From contig QKMY01000061.1 in the NCBI GenBank assembly GCA_003242895.1, positions 1-59,823 of the forward strand: 59,823 bases of DNA, written 5' to 3'. Under the pieces are notes generated by a model. That model ran no database searches and had not been told where the DNA came from. It saw nothing but the letters and a program-made list of their open reading frames with translations. Source of the stretch: Candidatus Margulisiibacteriota bacterium. GTDB lineage: Bacteria; Margulisbacteria; Riflemargulisbacteria; GWF2-39-127. Of this stretch, positions 17,966 through 27,039 are shown piece by piece (within the stretch, counting starts at the first letter, position 1; each line of letters begins with the position of its first letter). The position numbers and the translations under genes are program-made.

Positions 17966-19506
17966 AATTATTTGCAGATAAATATAATCGTATATTTATG
18001 GCGTTATTCGTCGCTTATGTCTTGATTTTCACGGTGTTATCTTTTTTACGGTTTGATACTCATAAGACGTACTTGAATGATCTGGGGAATATGGACCAGG
18101 CAGTTTGGTCTACCCTGCATGGTAAGTTTTTACATCAGTCTAATACCGCTGACGGACTTCTTTTAACACGGTTTAATGAACATTTTGATCCTGTTTTGCT
18201 CGTTTTTGTACCTTTTTATTTTATCTGGGCTTCTCCCCTCTGGTTGCTGTTTTTCCAGACCCTGGCGATTGCTGTTGGTGCAATTCCGCTCTACCTGTTA
18301 GCGAAGAAGCGATTATCCCCTTTTTTTGCAGTCCTTTTGACGGCTTGTTATTTTTTGTATCCGGCATTAGAGAATGCGAACCTTTATGATTTTCATCCGA
18401 TAGTGCTTGCAGTCCCGGTCATATCTTTTATGATCTGGGCGATAATTGAAGAACGGATGAAACTGTTCTGGATACTAGCCATTCTATTATTGCTCATAAA
18501 GGAAGAGATGCCGCTAACCCTTGTCGGCATGGGGATGTATCTGCTGACTAGAAAAAAATATATGCAAGGTTTTGCAGCTGTCTTCCTTGGTGCAATTGCC
18601 TTTGTTTTGGTAATGAAAGTGATAATTCCTTCTTTTTCGCCTCTTCATGAGCATCCTCTCCTTGCCGGTGGTTCGAATCTCTATGGTTCAGGGTATGTCT
18701 CGCGGTTTGCGTGGCTGGGGACTTCTCTTGGCGAGATTCTCCATACTCTGTTTGCGAGGCCAATGTATGTACTAAAGACACTATGCACCCAAGACCGGGG
18801 AAGCTATTTGATGTTCCTTGGCTTTCCTCTAATGCTCCTTCCTTTTTTTACCCCGGTGCTTCTCATCAGTATCCCTACGATTGCTATTAACCTGTTAGAT
18901 TCGACCGAGATGATGCACAGCCTGTTTTTTTACCATTCTGCAGTTGTTGCACCTGTCTTTTTTTTGGGAGCAGTTATGGTGTTAGAAAAAATCAAATATC
19001 GAAAGCCGCAATGGTCTTATCCGGTGTTGACTGGGATTGTAGGTATTTCGCTGATTATTCATTTAACCCAGGGATTGCTTCCCTATTCGGTGGCACCGCT
19101 GCGTTATTATTTGCAGGATTTTTATCCTCAGCAGCACTACAAGGAAGTTGCAGTAATAAAAAAAATTATTCCCCCGGATGCTTCTGTCTCGGTCCAGCAA
19201 AATCTTGGTATTTACTTTGCTCAACGCCTGGAAATATATCGCTTTCCCTTGAAGGCTGAAAGTGTCGATTATGTTGTTATGGACCTTACAAATAGCTATT
19301 ATGGAGAGGTGAGCAAAGCACGATTTGATTATATGCTGCTTATCACCAGGCCGCAAATAGCCTGGAAGCTTTTTAGTTTAGTCGATAATAACAGCTATGG
19401 CGTTTATTATCATAAGGACGGATACCTGGTATTAAAAAAAGGCTATTATAATATCCATTCTCGACAAATACTGGAAAATATTATAAAAAACTTTTATAAA
19501 GCATAA
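17962..19506 (+). CDS. DUF2079 family polytopic membrane protein
   Basis: The 514-residue protein has about ten membrane helices. GNMDQAVWSTLHGKFLH, FNEHFDPVLLVFVPFY, FHPIVLAVPVISF and LLIKEEMPLTLV are the DUF2079 pattern. DUF2079 proteins resemble GT-C glycosyltransferases in layout, with an acidic residue in the first external loop (NDLGNMDQ), but the activity is not proved. The start overlaps the methyltransferase stop (ATGA). Confidence 0.82.
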   Translation: MKLFADKYNRIFMALFVAYVLIFTVLSFLRFDTHKTYLNDLGNMDQAVWSTLHGKFLHQSNTADGLLLTRFNEHFDPVLLVFVPFYFIWASPLWLLFFQTLAIAVGAIPLYLLAKKRLSPFFAVLLTACYFLYPALENANLYDFHPIVLAVPVISFMIWAIIEERMKLFWILAILLLLIKEEMPLTLVGMGMYLLTRKKYMQGFAAVFLGAIAFVLVMKVIIPSFSPLHEHPLLAGGSNLYGSGYVSRFAWLGTSLGEILHTLFARPMYVLKTLCTQDRGSYLMFLGFPLMLLPFFTPVLLISIPTIAINLLDSTEMMHSLFFYHSAVVAPVFFLGAVMVLEKIKYRKPQWSYPVLTGIVGISLIIHLTQGLLPYSVAPLRYYLQDFYPQQHYKEVAVIKKIIPPDASVSVQQNLGIYFAQRLEIYRFPLKAESVDYVVMDLTNSYYGEVSKARFDYMLLITRPQIAWKLFSLVDNNSYGVYYHKDGYLVLKKGYYNIHSRQILENIIKNFYKA

Positions 19507-19519
19507 GGATAAAGAACGT

Positions 19520-19547
19520 TTGGTCTGCAAATTATTTTAAGTATACT
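19520..19547 (+). promoter_or_regulatory. Possible sigma-70 promoter before the membrane protein at 19572
   Basis: TTGGTC (19520-19525) and TATACT (19542-19547) are separated by 16 bases, with the expected start near 19554. The 65-base gap after the DUF2079 gene is the first clear break in this run, so the cluster may be split into two transcripts. Confidence 0.4.
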
Positions 19548-19571
19548 GAAAAAATAAGTTAGAATAGAGTT

Positions 19572-21128
19572 ATGGAAAAAAAAGAAATACCCTTTATCTC
19601 AAGATTATTTTTACCTTCGATTTTTGATTTGATCGTGGTTCTTGTTTTTGTCATTATGTTTATGGCCCATCAGACAATGAAGGATTTTGACATGTGGTGG
19701 CACTTAAGGACAGGACAGGTCTTGCTTCAAGGCATATTCCCTACTACGGATATTTTTTCTTTTACTGCTTATGGCAAACCTTGGATTCTCCATGAATGGG
19801 GAAGTGAAGTGATTTTTTACCTCCTCAATAAAACGTTTGGAGCCGGAAGCATCATGCTGCTCAGGGCATTGCTGGCGGCATTTAGCCTGGGTATGGTTTT
19901 TAAGATTATGATGAGGAAAAGGATTGATATTTTTGTTGCTCTTTTTCTCACTATTATAACCTTGTTCGCTACTTCAAAAATATGGGGTGAGAGGCCTCAT
20001 TTGTTTACTGTCCTGTTTTTGACGTTTCTAATATACCTGTATAACGAATATAAGTACTATAACAACAATAAAGTATTGCTTGTATTGCCGGTCCTTTTTA
20101 TTGTCTGGATAAATCTGCATGGCGGGTATGTTATCGGCTTTATTTACTTGGGGGCCTGTATCGCTGCCGAAACCTTTAATAACCTTTTTCAATTTAATAA
20201 GGACGATGTATTTCCCCAATCCCGGATCAATCGTCTGATAGGGATTACGGCATTGTCTTTTCTCTGTACGTTTATCAATCCTAACACATATAGGGGTGTT
20301 CTTTATCCCTTGCTTTATGTCGGGGATAAAATGCCTGATTTTCATAAAATTATTCAGGAATGGATGGTCTCTTCCTGGGAAAACAGCAAGGATTTTGTTC
20401 TGGTATTCCTGTTTGTTATTTCTATGCTGTCTCTTTCATCGATCAGACCAAAGCTTGATGAACTCGCTCTGATCCTGGTCTTTGGCTATTTTGCGTTTTC
20501 GGCTCAGCGGCATGTTCCCTTGTTTGTTATCGTTGTCTTGCCGATTATTGCTCCCCAGGTCCAAGGGACGATGGCTCATTTTTTTGATAGCTTTTTTCAG
20601 GTTGCTCCGCACAAAGGGAAGCAGACAATTCAGAAAATAATCAATTATTTTAAGGACCGGTCGGATAATTTTGTTTGCCTGGAAGAAAAGCTAAGTATCC
20701 ATGGGACTCTTGTTGTTTTTATCGCAATTGTGTCTTTTTTTGTTTTAAGCGGTAAGTTAGATAAACCCTTAGGTATCGGTATTGATAAAACAGTCTATCC
20801 TTATGAAGTCGTCGACTATTTGAAAACCAAGAAACTCAATGGAAATATGTTCAATCAGTATCGTTGGGGTGGGTATCTGATTTGGGAATTACCGGATAAT
20901 AAGGTGTTTATTGATGGCCGGCTGGATATTTTTCAAAAGAAGGGGATGGATGAGTATTACAAAGTGATGGGTCTTCAAAATGGATGGGAAGAGGTTTTGA
21001 AAAAGTATAATATTAACTATATACTCGTTGATAAAGAGCAAACTATATCAAAATTTTTGCTCAGAGTAAGCAATGATTGGTTCCTGGAGAAAGAAGATAA
21101 AAAAGCCCTGCTTTTTTCGCGAAAATAA
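19572..21128 (+). CDS. Large membrane protein, GT-C-like
   Basis: The 518-residue protein has about ten to twelve predicted membrane helices. The first external loop reads DMWWHLRTGQVLLQG and FPTTDIFSFTAYGKPW, then HEWGSEVIFYLL. This pattern is common in uncharacterised GT-C-like membrane proteins near glycosyltransferases. The soluble C-terminus (NQYRWGGYLIWELPDNKVFI) is also typical of that group. It probably uses a polyprenyl-linked sugar outside the inner membrane, but no activity can be assigned. AGAATAGAG before the ATG is only a weak ribosome binding site. Confidence 0.7.
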   Translation: MEKKEIPFISRLFLPSIFDLIVVLVFVIMFMAHQTMKDFDMWWHLRTGQVLLQGIFPTTDIFSFTAYGKPWILHEWGSEVIFYLLNKTFGAGSIMLLRALLAAFSLGMVFKIMMRKRIDIFVALFLTIITLFATSKIWGERPHLFTVLFLTFLIYLYNEYKYYNNNKVLLVLPVLFIVWINLHGGYVIGFIYLGACIAAETFNNLFQFNKDDVFPQSRINRLIGITALSFLCTFINPNTYRGVLYPLLYVGDKMPDFHKIIQEWMVSSWENSKDFVLVFLFVISMLSLSSIRPKLDELALILVFGYFAFSAQRHVPLFVIVVLPIIAPQVQGTMAHFFDSFFQVAPHKGKQTIQKIINYFKDRSDNFVCLEEKLSIHGTLVVFIAIVSFFVLSGKLDKPLGIGIDKTVYPYEVVDYLKTKKLNGNMFNQYRWGGYLIWELPDNKVFIDGRLDIFQKKGMDEYYKVMGLQNGWEEVLKKYNINYILVDKEQTISKFLLRVSNDWFLEKEDKKALLFSRK

Positions 21129-21145
21129 TTAACAGGTAAAATGCT

Positions 21146-21907
21146 GTGGATGATAAAGAAATCCGACATATGAGACGTGTTGAGGATGATCATTGGTGGT
21201 TTCGGGCAAAGGATGAGTTTATTCTTCACAAGCTTATTCCTTTTAAACAATTGTCTGGCAACGTCTTGGACATGGGCTGTGGTACGGGAAGATTTTTGCA
21301 TGTTCTTGAAACGTGTTTTTCTAATCATTTTAGCGATTATCAGCTTTTTGGCCTCGACATGTCCGATGCCTCGATCAATTATGCATCGGATCATTCGAAA
21401 GCCCTTATTGTAAAAGGGAATGCTGCTGTTACCGGATTCGCTGACAATTTTTTTTCTTTAGTGGTCACCTCAGATGTGCTTGAGCATCTTGAGGATGACG
21501 GAGCCGGGTTGAAAGAGATCTTTCGGATACTTTCACCAGGAGGTTATGTGGTGGTAACTGTGCCCGCATACCAGTGGTTATGGTCGGGTCATGACAAAGC
21601 TTTGTCTCATAAGCGAAGATATACCGGCACCTCACTTTCCTTTGCTATGAAAAAAAGTGGTTTTGCTCTTAAAAAGCTTGGATATTATTATGGGATACTA
21701 TTTCCTTTGCTGCTCGTACTCAGATCATTTATAATAATAAAAGAAAAGATAACTGCTTTTAAAGAGAAAAATGGTACGTATATCGACCAGGTACTCCCTC
21801 CGTCAGTGATAAATAAGTTGCTGTACCGGGTGTGTGTTTTTGAGAGAGAATTCTGCGCAGTGCCTTTTGGCAGTACAGTTTATGCCGTTGCGCAAAAGGA
21901 AAAATAA
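21146..21907 (+). CDS. SAM-dependent methyltransferase
   Basis: This is a 253-residue class I methyltransferase. It has VLDMGCGTGRFLHVL as the SAM loop, then LFGLDMSDASINYA, TSDVLEHLEDDGAG and ILSPGGYVVVTVPAYQWLWS. The last segment and SHKRRYT are typical of methyltransferases in polysaccharide clusters. The start is GTG with AACAGG nine bases upstream. It ends directly against the start of the next glycosyltransferase, so the two are co-translated. The substrate is unknown. Confidence 0.85.
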   Translation: MDDKEIRHMRRVEDDHWWFRAKDEFILHKLIPFKQLSGNVLDMGCGTGRFLHVLETCFSNHFSDYQLFGLDMSDASINYASDHSKALIVKGNAAVTGFADNFFSLVVTSDVLEHLEDDGAGLKEIFRILSPGGYVVVTVPAYQWLWSGHDKALSHKRRYTGTSLSFAMKKSGFALKKLGYYYGILFPLLLVLRSFIIIKEKITAFKEKNGTYIDQVLPPSVINKLLYRVCVFEREFCAVPFGSTVYAVAQKEK

Positions 21908-22612
21908 ATGAAGTTATCGATCGTAATTCCCACATACAATGAAGAATTGCGGATAGGTGCTACTATCAAAAAAGTAGTTTCCTATTTGAGCCGGACCACA
22001 ATGGATGCAGAAATTATTGTTGTTGATGACGGCTCGATTGATGGGACTGTCGGCATTGTTTCTCTGCAATGCGATCCGGAGATTCCCATAATTATTCTTA
22101 CTCAGGAAAAAAACAGCGGTAAGGGTGCTGCTGTCAGACGCGGTATGTTGCAAGCTGTAGGAGACCTGGTATTGTTTTCCGATGCTGACCTCTCTACCCC
22201 GATAGAAGAACTTGACCGATTTTTAGTTGAGATACAAAATGGCTGTGATATTGTTATTGGTTCCCGAGGCCTTGATTCTTCCCTTTTGGAAATCAGGCAG
22301 CCTTTTTATCGACAGCTTATGGGGAAAACCTTTAACAAACTTGTCCAATTACTCGTTTTTTCAGGGATTCAAGATACGCAGTGCGGGTTTAAATTATTCA
22401 CTCGTAAAGCAGTGCTGGCATTATTTCCTAAACAGAGAATTATAAGCTTCGCTTTTGATGTTGAGATTCTGTATCTGGCAAGAAAGATGGGCTTTTGCAT
22501 CAAAGAAGTACCTGTAACGTGGCGAAATGAAAAACATAGCCGCGTAAAAATTGTTAAGGATTCTCTCAAAATGCTCTTGTCTTTGCTTATAATTAAGACT
22601 ACTCATAGATAA
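21908..22612 (+). CDS. GT2 glycosyltransferase, dolichyl-phosphate beta-glucosyltransferase type
   Basis: The 234-residue protein has LSIVIPTYNEELRIG, IIVVDDGSIDGT and the metal motif FSDADLSTPIEEL, then GSRGLDSS and DTQCGFKLFTRKA. QCGFK and DVEILYLARKMG are hallmarks of the Alg5-like branch, which makes polyprenyl-phosphate glucose. There are no membrane helices, unlike the first GT2 of the cluster. It is probably the last gene of the run; the following 97 bases hold a promoter-like sequence for the pilus genes. Confidence 0.85.
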   Translation: MKLSIVIPTYNEELRIGATIKKVVSYLSRTTMDAEIIVVDDGSIDGTVGIVSLQCDPEIPIIILTQEKNSGKGAAVRRGMLQAVGDLVLFSDADLSTPIEELDRFLVEIQNGCDIVIGSRGLDSSLLEIRQPFYRQLMGKTFNKLVQLLVFSGIQDTQCGFKLFTRKAVLALFPKQRIISFAFDVEILYLARKMGFCIKEVPVTWRNEKHSRVKIVKDSLKMLLSLLIIKTTHR

Positions 22613-22641
22613 ATAGCTTTATGTTAATAAGAAATATTCAT

Positions 22642-22676
22642 TTGCCTTGTTATATTTATTAACTGTATGATAAAAT
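22642..22676 (+). promoter_or_regulatory. Possible promoter of the Tad pilus operon
   Basis: Two overlapping arrangements fit sigma-70 spacing: TTGCCT (22642-22647) with TATGAT (22666-22671), and TTGTTA (22647-22652) with TAAAAT (22671-22676), both 18 bases apart. They lie in the only gap before cpaB. Confidence 0.42.
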
Positions 22677-22709
22677 TTTAAGTAAAGTCTAAGGTGGTGG
22701 AATGCTCTA

Positions 22710-23639
22710 TTGGTTAACAAGAAGTTTTTGATTTTAGCTGTAATATTAGGTTTAATCACAACATTAGCAGTAAACCTTTATATAAAAAAACAAGTGAAAA
22801 ATGTTAAGGAAGATATCCCTCAATTCCCGGTTGTTGTTGCTGCCATTAACATTAAGTCACGGGATGTTATCGTTGAGCAGATGGTTAGCCTCAAGTATCT
22901 TCCTAAGGAATATATTTTGCCGGATGCCGTTACTGTTACAAAAGATGCGATTGGCAAGGTAAATTCTTCGGTATTGATACCCGGTGAGCAACTTTTAAAA
23001 TCAAAAATAAAAGAAAAAGGCTCATCGCTGGGACTATCTTTTAAAATTCCTCCGAATAAACGTGCTGTTTCGGTAAGAGTAGCTTCGGATGCCGGGATTG
23101 CAGGATTGATCCAGCCAGGAGATCTTGTTGATGTTCTTGTTACCTTCGAAGGGCTTGCGGGAGATGCTGGCGGTCCTCAAACAAGAACAATAACCGTATT
23201 GCAACAAGTAGAAATACTTGCCATAGATCAAACAACAGAATTTGTAGGCGATGAGAAGGATAAATCATCCGGGTATTCCGGAAATGCGGTAGTTACGTTT
23301 GCATTGTCTCTTGATGAAGCCGAAAGGTTGACATTGGCAAATGAAAAAGGCCGGCTTTCTTTGGCGCTACGGTCTTTTAACGATAAAGAGAATGTATATT
23401 CTCGCGGGGCAAACCTTAGCGAAGTTATCAGTGCTGGTACCGGAGGGTCTTCCCGGATATCAACACGGTCGACGGAGGACGTTGCAAGATTACTTAATTC
23501 ATCGAACCAGCCTGTTTATAAACAACTACGAAAACCTGCGTCAAAGCCAGTCAGCCTCAAGGATTCGAACAAGAAAAAATATAAGGTAGAAGTCATAAAA
23601 GGTACGCAACAGAATGTTGTTATTTGGGATAATCCTTAA
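22710..23639 (+). CDS. cpaB: Flp/Tad pilus assembly protein CpaB (RcpC)
   Basis: The 309-residue protein has an N-terminal membrane anchor (FLILAVILGLITTLAVNLYI) followed by a SAF-like domain, with VVVAAINIKSRDVIVEQMV and LIPGEQLLKSKI. The periplasmic RcpC domain follows, with RAVSVRVASDAGIAGLIQPGDLVDVLVTF. CpaB works with the secretin in Flp pilus secretion. The start is a TTG with GGTGG nine bases upstream; an ATG at 22702 is in another frame. The C-terminal 50 residues are Lys-rich and of low complexity. Confidence 0.9.
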   Translation: MVNKKFLILAVILGLITTLAVNLYIKKQVKNVKEDIPQFPVVVAAINIKSRDVIVEQMVSLKYLPKEYILPDAVTVTKDAIGKVNSSVLIPGEQLLKSKIKEKGSSLGLSFKIPPNKRAVSVRVASDAGIAGLIQPGDLVDVLVTFEGLAGDAGGPQTRTITVLQQVEILAIDQTTEFVGDEKDKSSGYSGNAVVTFALSLDEAERLTLANEKGRLSLALRSFNDKENVYSRGANLSEVISAGTGGSSRISTRSTEDVARLLNSSNQPVYKQLRKPASKPVSLKDSNKKKYKVEVIKGTQQNVVIWDNP

Positions 23640-23661
23640 GATTGGAGGAAATAATTAACTC

Positions 23662-25734
23662 TTGATATCACGAATTGTCAGATATTTTTTATTATTTATT
23701 ACCTTTATTATTTTAGGGTCAGCATTTGCTTACTGTGAAGATAACCCTGCTGTCTCAAAAAGAATCGCGTCTGATTTTGATGAGATCATGAAAGAAAATC
23801 TAATCTTTCAAGCAGTGAACCAAAAAGAGTACTTCTCCCCTTCAATAAAAGTGTTACAGGCTATGCTTGAGGAACTCGACGATAATCAAGGAGCTAAGTT
23901 TGTGACCCGTAACTATCTTACCCAGGGAGTTTTTGATTCGAGGACTAAGCAGGTTATATCAGCCTTTCAGATTGAATCTATGGGCATCAGCCCGGGAAAA
24001 GAGTTCATCGGTAATTTCGGAAGTACTACGCTTCAAGAACTTCGTCGCGTGCTTCGGTTCCAGAATAAAGCAGATGATATTATATCCTATATGAATAAAG
24101 CCGGTTTTGTTGTGGCAACCGATGATATTAAAACTTCCATCGAAGCAAACCCAGCCAGTTTCCCTGGTGTTCAGAGTAAATCTGCCGGTGAGGTTTCTGC
24201 GAACAATGACAGTGCGGGTAATCTTTCCCCTATAATAAAAAAAGTTGTGACGACTAAGCATGTAATACAACCGGGAGAGACCTTAAATTCTATAGCAGAA
24301 AAATATGAGATTCTACTTGATGCTTTGATTAAAGATAATGAAATAGCCAACCCAAAAAAAATCTATCCGGGACAGGCATTGCTTATTAAGAAAATGATAG
24401 AGTTCGTTCCTGAATCCGCTATAACCCGGAGTGAAGTGCCTAAAAGCAACGAACTTAAACCGGATACAGTCAACAGGCAGCCGGCAGCAGTTGATGAAGA
24501 CCTAGATACTCCTGCTCAAAAGAATAACCTGGATGAATCGCAAGCTTCTGCCCGCAAAAACACTCCTCCGGTGGAACGCATTGTACAGGGATACCTGCTT
24601 GAGGGAATCAAGAGTATTGATAAGAATAGCAAAGAAATATTACTGGCTCTTGGAGAAACCAGGATATTTAAGAATGTTTCTGATATAAAGAAGGTCGCGC
24701 TTGGAAGCTCTGATGTTGCAGATACCCTATTGCTTGACCCCAGGCAAATACTTGTTAATGCAAAGAATATCGGCAATACAACGATGACGATATGGGATGA
24801 TAAAGGGAAGCAGGAGCTTTATTATATTATTGTTTCTAAAAAATCGGCAGTCGTTCAGGCTAAAGTATTCAAACTTAAAAATCTTAAGCTGAAGAGCCCG
24901 AGTGCCGCTGGTGAAGTTGGCGTAAGGGTTAGTGTGGTCGAGGCTTTAAATATAATACTGAAAAGTATTCTGGACGAGAAAAATTATGCGGTATTTATTG
25001 ATCTCAATACAATTGCAGTCCAGGGGACGACTGATGAATTAAGAAGAATTCAAGATGTCCTTGAGAAAATAGATACGCCAATAGAGCAGATACTTATTAC
25101 TGCTAAAGTTGCTGAAGTAGATAAAGATTATAGTAATAGCCTTAAAGCGCTTAGTGAAGCAAATGGAAATAATCTTACAGGGAAGTTTTCCGAGACCGAG
25201 GGTGGCGTATTTACTTACACTTTAGGTTCGATTTATAATACTATTTTTGCCCAGCAAATGACTGCATTGATAACTGATGGAAGAGCCAAAATGCTGGCTA
25301 CGCCGAAGATTTTGGTTCAGAGCGGTGAAGTTTCTAGAATCAATGTCGGTGAAAGTGTTCCTTTTATTCAGTATGTTGATGGGAAATCTGCTATTACTTA
25401 TATTGAGTCCGGGGTTATCGGGACGGTATTTCCGCAGACTAACTTCAATGGGACGATTACAACGTATGTCCAATTCGAGGTGTCGAATCTGACTGCAGAG
25501 CGTTATCAAGGATATCCCTCCGTTCAGAAACGCAAGACCAGCACGGTAATGACCGTAAAAGACGGCGAAACAATTGTTATCGCCGGCCTGGTAAAAGAGG
25601 AAAAGACTGAGTCGGTTTATAAGGTGCCTCTTTTAGGTGATATACCTTTTATCGGAGAGTTGTTTAAGTCGACATCGAAAAAGACTAGAGATATTGAATT
25701 GATTATTACGTTAACGCAACATATTATTAAATAA
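23662..25734 (+). CDS. cpaC: Tad pilus secretin (CpaC/RcpA) with LysM and peptidoglycan-binding-like segments
   Basis: The 690-residue protein starts with a signal peptide (YFLLFITFIILGSAFAYC). Residues about 57-125 look like a peptidoglycan-binding repeat (LTQGVFDSRTKQVISAFQ). Residues about 199-246 are a LysM domain (HVIQPGETLNSIAEKY, YPGQALLIK). The pilus N-terminal domain follows at about 305-400 (LLLDPRQILVNAKNIG), then a short secretin N segment and the secretin core (AKMLATPKILVQSGE, GETIVIAGLVKEEKT, VPLLGDIPFIGELF). It should form the outer-membrane pore. LysM and peptidoglycan-binding parts are unusual in CpaC. The start is TTG, with GGAGGAA upstream. Confidence 0.92.
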   Translation: MISRIVRYFLLFITFIILGSAFAYCEDNPAVSKRIASDFDEIMKENLIFQAVNQKEYFSPSIKVLQAMLEELDDNQGAKFVTRNYLTQGVFDSRTKQVISAFQIESMGISPGKEFIGNFGSTTLQELRRVLRFQNKADDIISYMNKAGFVVATDDIKTSIEANPASFPGVQSKSAGEVSANNDSAGNLSPIIKKVVTTKHVIQPGETLNSIAEKYEILLDALIKDNEIANPKKIYPGQALLIKKMIEFVPESAITRSEVPKSNELKPDTVNRQPAAVDEDLDTPAQKNNLDESQASARKNTPPVERIVQGYLLEGIKSIDKNSKEILLALGETRIFKNVSDIKKVALGSSDVADTLLLDPRQILVNAKNIGNTTMTIWDDKGKQELYYIIVSKKSAVVQAKVFKLKNLKLKSPSAAGEVGVRVSVVEALNIILKSILDEKNYAVFIDLNTIAVQGTTDELRRIQDVLEKIDTPIEQILITAKVAEVDKDYSNSLKALSEANGNNLTGKFSETEGGVFTYTLGSIYNTIFAQQMTALITDGRAKMLATPKILVQSGEVSRINVGESVPFIQYVDGKSAITYIESGVIGTVFPQTNFNGTITTYVQFEVSNLTAERYQGYPSVQKRKTSTVMTVKDGETIVIAGLVKEEKTESVYKVPLLGDIPFIGELFKSTSKKTRDIELIITLTQHIIK

Positions 25735-25765
25735 AGTAAAGATACTTTTTGAATTTGTGCCTCTT

Positions 25766-25795
25766 TTGCTGCTTTGGTGGAAGAGGTGGTATGAT
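25766..25795 (+). promoter_or_regulatory. Possible promoter before tadZ
   Basis: TTGCTG (25766-25771) and TATGAT (25790-25795) are 18 bases apart, and TGG directly before the -10 box resembles an extended -10 element. It lies in the 100-base gap between the secretin and tadZ genes and may give the cytoplasmic half of the operon its own start. Confidence 0.4.
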
Positions 25796-25835
25796 ATTGA
25801 AATAAAATAATGCGGTATGCTTATTACAGGTTACC

Positions 25836-27026
25836 ATGAAAATAGTTATTGCTAATAAAGAACATGAAAATATTGACGATATTAAAAAGTTGTTGCCTCC
25901 TTTTGTAACGATAATAGGTGCTGTTACTTGCTACGAAGAATTGAAAGAGATCGTTATCACCCGTCGGCCTGATGTTGTATTGTTTAATATGAATATGGCT
26001 CAGGATTTTATTGCTGATCCGATGATTGATTGTCCCTATATATTAGCAGTTGCAGATATTCCTAATCCGGAGTACTTGAGATTGGGTGTTGAGATCAGAG
26101 CAAGAGATCTCTTGATCAAACCATTTCATGCCGAGAGATTAAATGATGCAATCAATAAATCTGTTGGGTTTATAGAAAAAGATCGAAGAGATAAACAAAA
26201 AAATGATGAAGGTTCCAAAGTACAGAATTCAAAAATAATCTCATTTTTCAGCACTCAGGGTGGTGTCGGGCAGACTGTTATGGCGGTCAATTTGGCTATT
26301 GATTTGAAACGAGTGACCAATGGCAGCGTTGTTGTTGTTGATGGAAATGCATTGTTCGGGAGTGTGCCGATTGTGCTTGATCTCTACAATGAAAGATCAA
26401 TGACTGATATTGTAGCGTCTAATTCGCAATCAGATATTGAATTTATCGAAAGTATGCTGTTAAGTCATTCGAGCGGTGTAAAAATCCTGCCTGGGCCGCA
26501 TGAAGATCTTACCATGAAAGTTTCTGATTTGATCACCATACTTAATACACTAAAAACAGCATATAATTATGTTATTCTTGATTTGAAAAAAATGTTTGTT
26601 GAGCAAACTATTGATATCCTGGATATCTCAGATATCATATTTGTGCTTATGTCACTTAATATTCCATGTATAAGAAATACCAATATAAGTCTGAACAAAA
26701 TGCGAGCGCTTTATTATTCTCCTGAGAAAATCAAAATAATTGTTAATGAATTCAATAGTAGCAGTGAGATTGAGATCAAAGACGTTGAATCCCATCTTAA
26801 TTGGACTTCCAGCGGGCATATACCGTATGACAAGAATGTTGTGCTGCAATCGATCAATGAAGGGAAACCGTTTGTGCTTCATCAACCGGGTACTGCTATA
26901 ACTGCCGCAATAAGGAATCTGAGCTATGTTGTCGAACCTTCGTTCCAGAAAGATGTGCCATCCGGGTCCAAAGGTACGGATAAATCTGATGAAAAAAAAG
27001 GTTTATTCAAATGGTTAAAGAAATAA
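25836..27026 (+). CDS. tadZ: Tad pilus localisation protein TadZ/CpaE with degenerate receiver and P-loop
   Basis: The 396-residue protein joins a receiver-like domain (about 1-115) to a MinD-type ATPase fold (about 133-370). In the receiver the usual phosphorylated Asp position reads LFNMNMAQ, so no acceptor is evident, while the Lys-Pro of LIKPFHAERL is kept. The deviant Walker A reads STQGGVGQTVMA: the two lysines expected in KGGxGKT are Gln141 and Gln146. VVVVDGNALFGSVP and NYVILDLKKMF fill the later motif positions. TadZ positions the pilus machine at the pole. Loss of P-loop lysines suggests a scaffold with weak or no ATPase activity. Confidence 0.88.
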   Translation: MKIVIANKEHENIDDIKKLLPPFVTIIGAVTCYEELKEIVITRRPDVVLFNMNMAQDFIADPMIDCPYILAVADIPNPEYLRLGVEIRARDLLIKPFHAERLNDAINKSVGFIEKDRRDKQKNDEGSKVQNSKIISFFSTQGGVGQTVMAVNLAIDLKRVTNGSVVVVDGNALFGSVPIVLDLYNERSMTDIVASNSQSDIEFIESMLLSHSSGVKILPGPHEDLTMKVSDLITILNTLKTAYNYVILDLKKMFVEQTIDILDISDIIFVLMSLNIPCIRNTNISLNKMRALYYSPEKIKIIVNEFNSSSEIEIKDVESHLNWTSSGHIPYDKNVVLQSINEGKPFVLHQPGTAITAAIRNLSYVVEPSFQKDVPSGSKGTDKSDEKKGLFKWLKK

Positions 27027-27039
27027 CGGAGGTTTTTTT

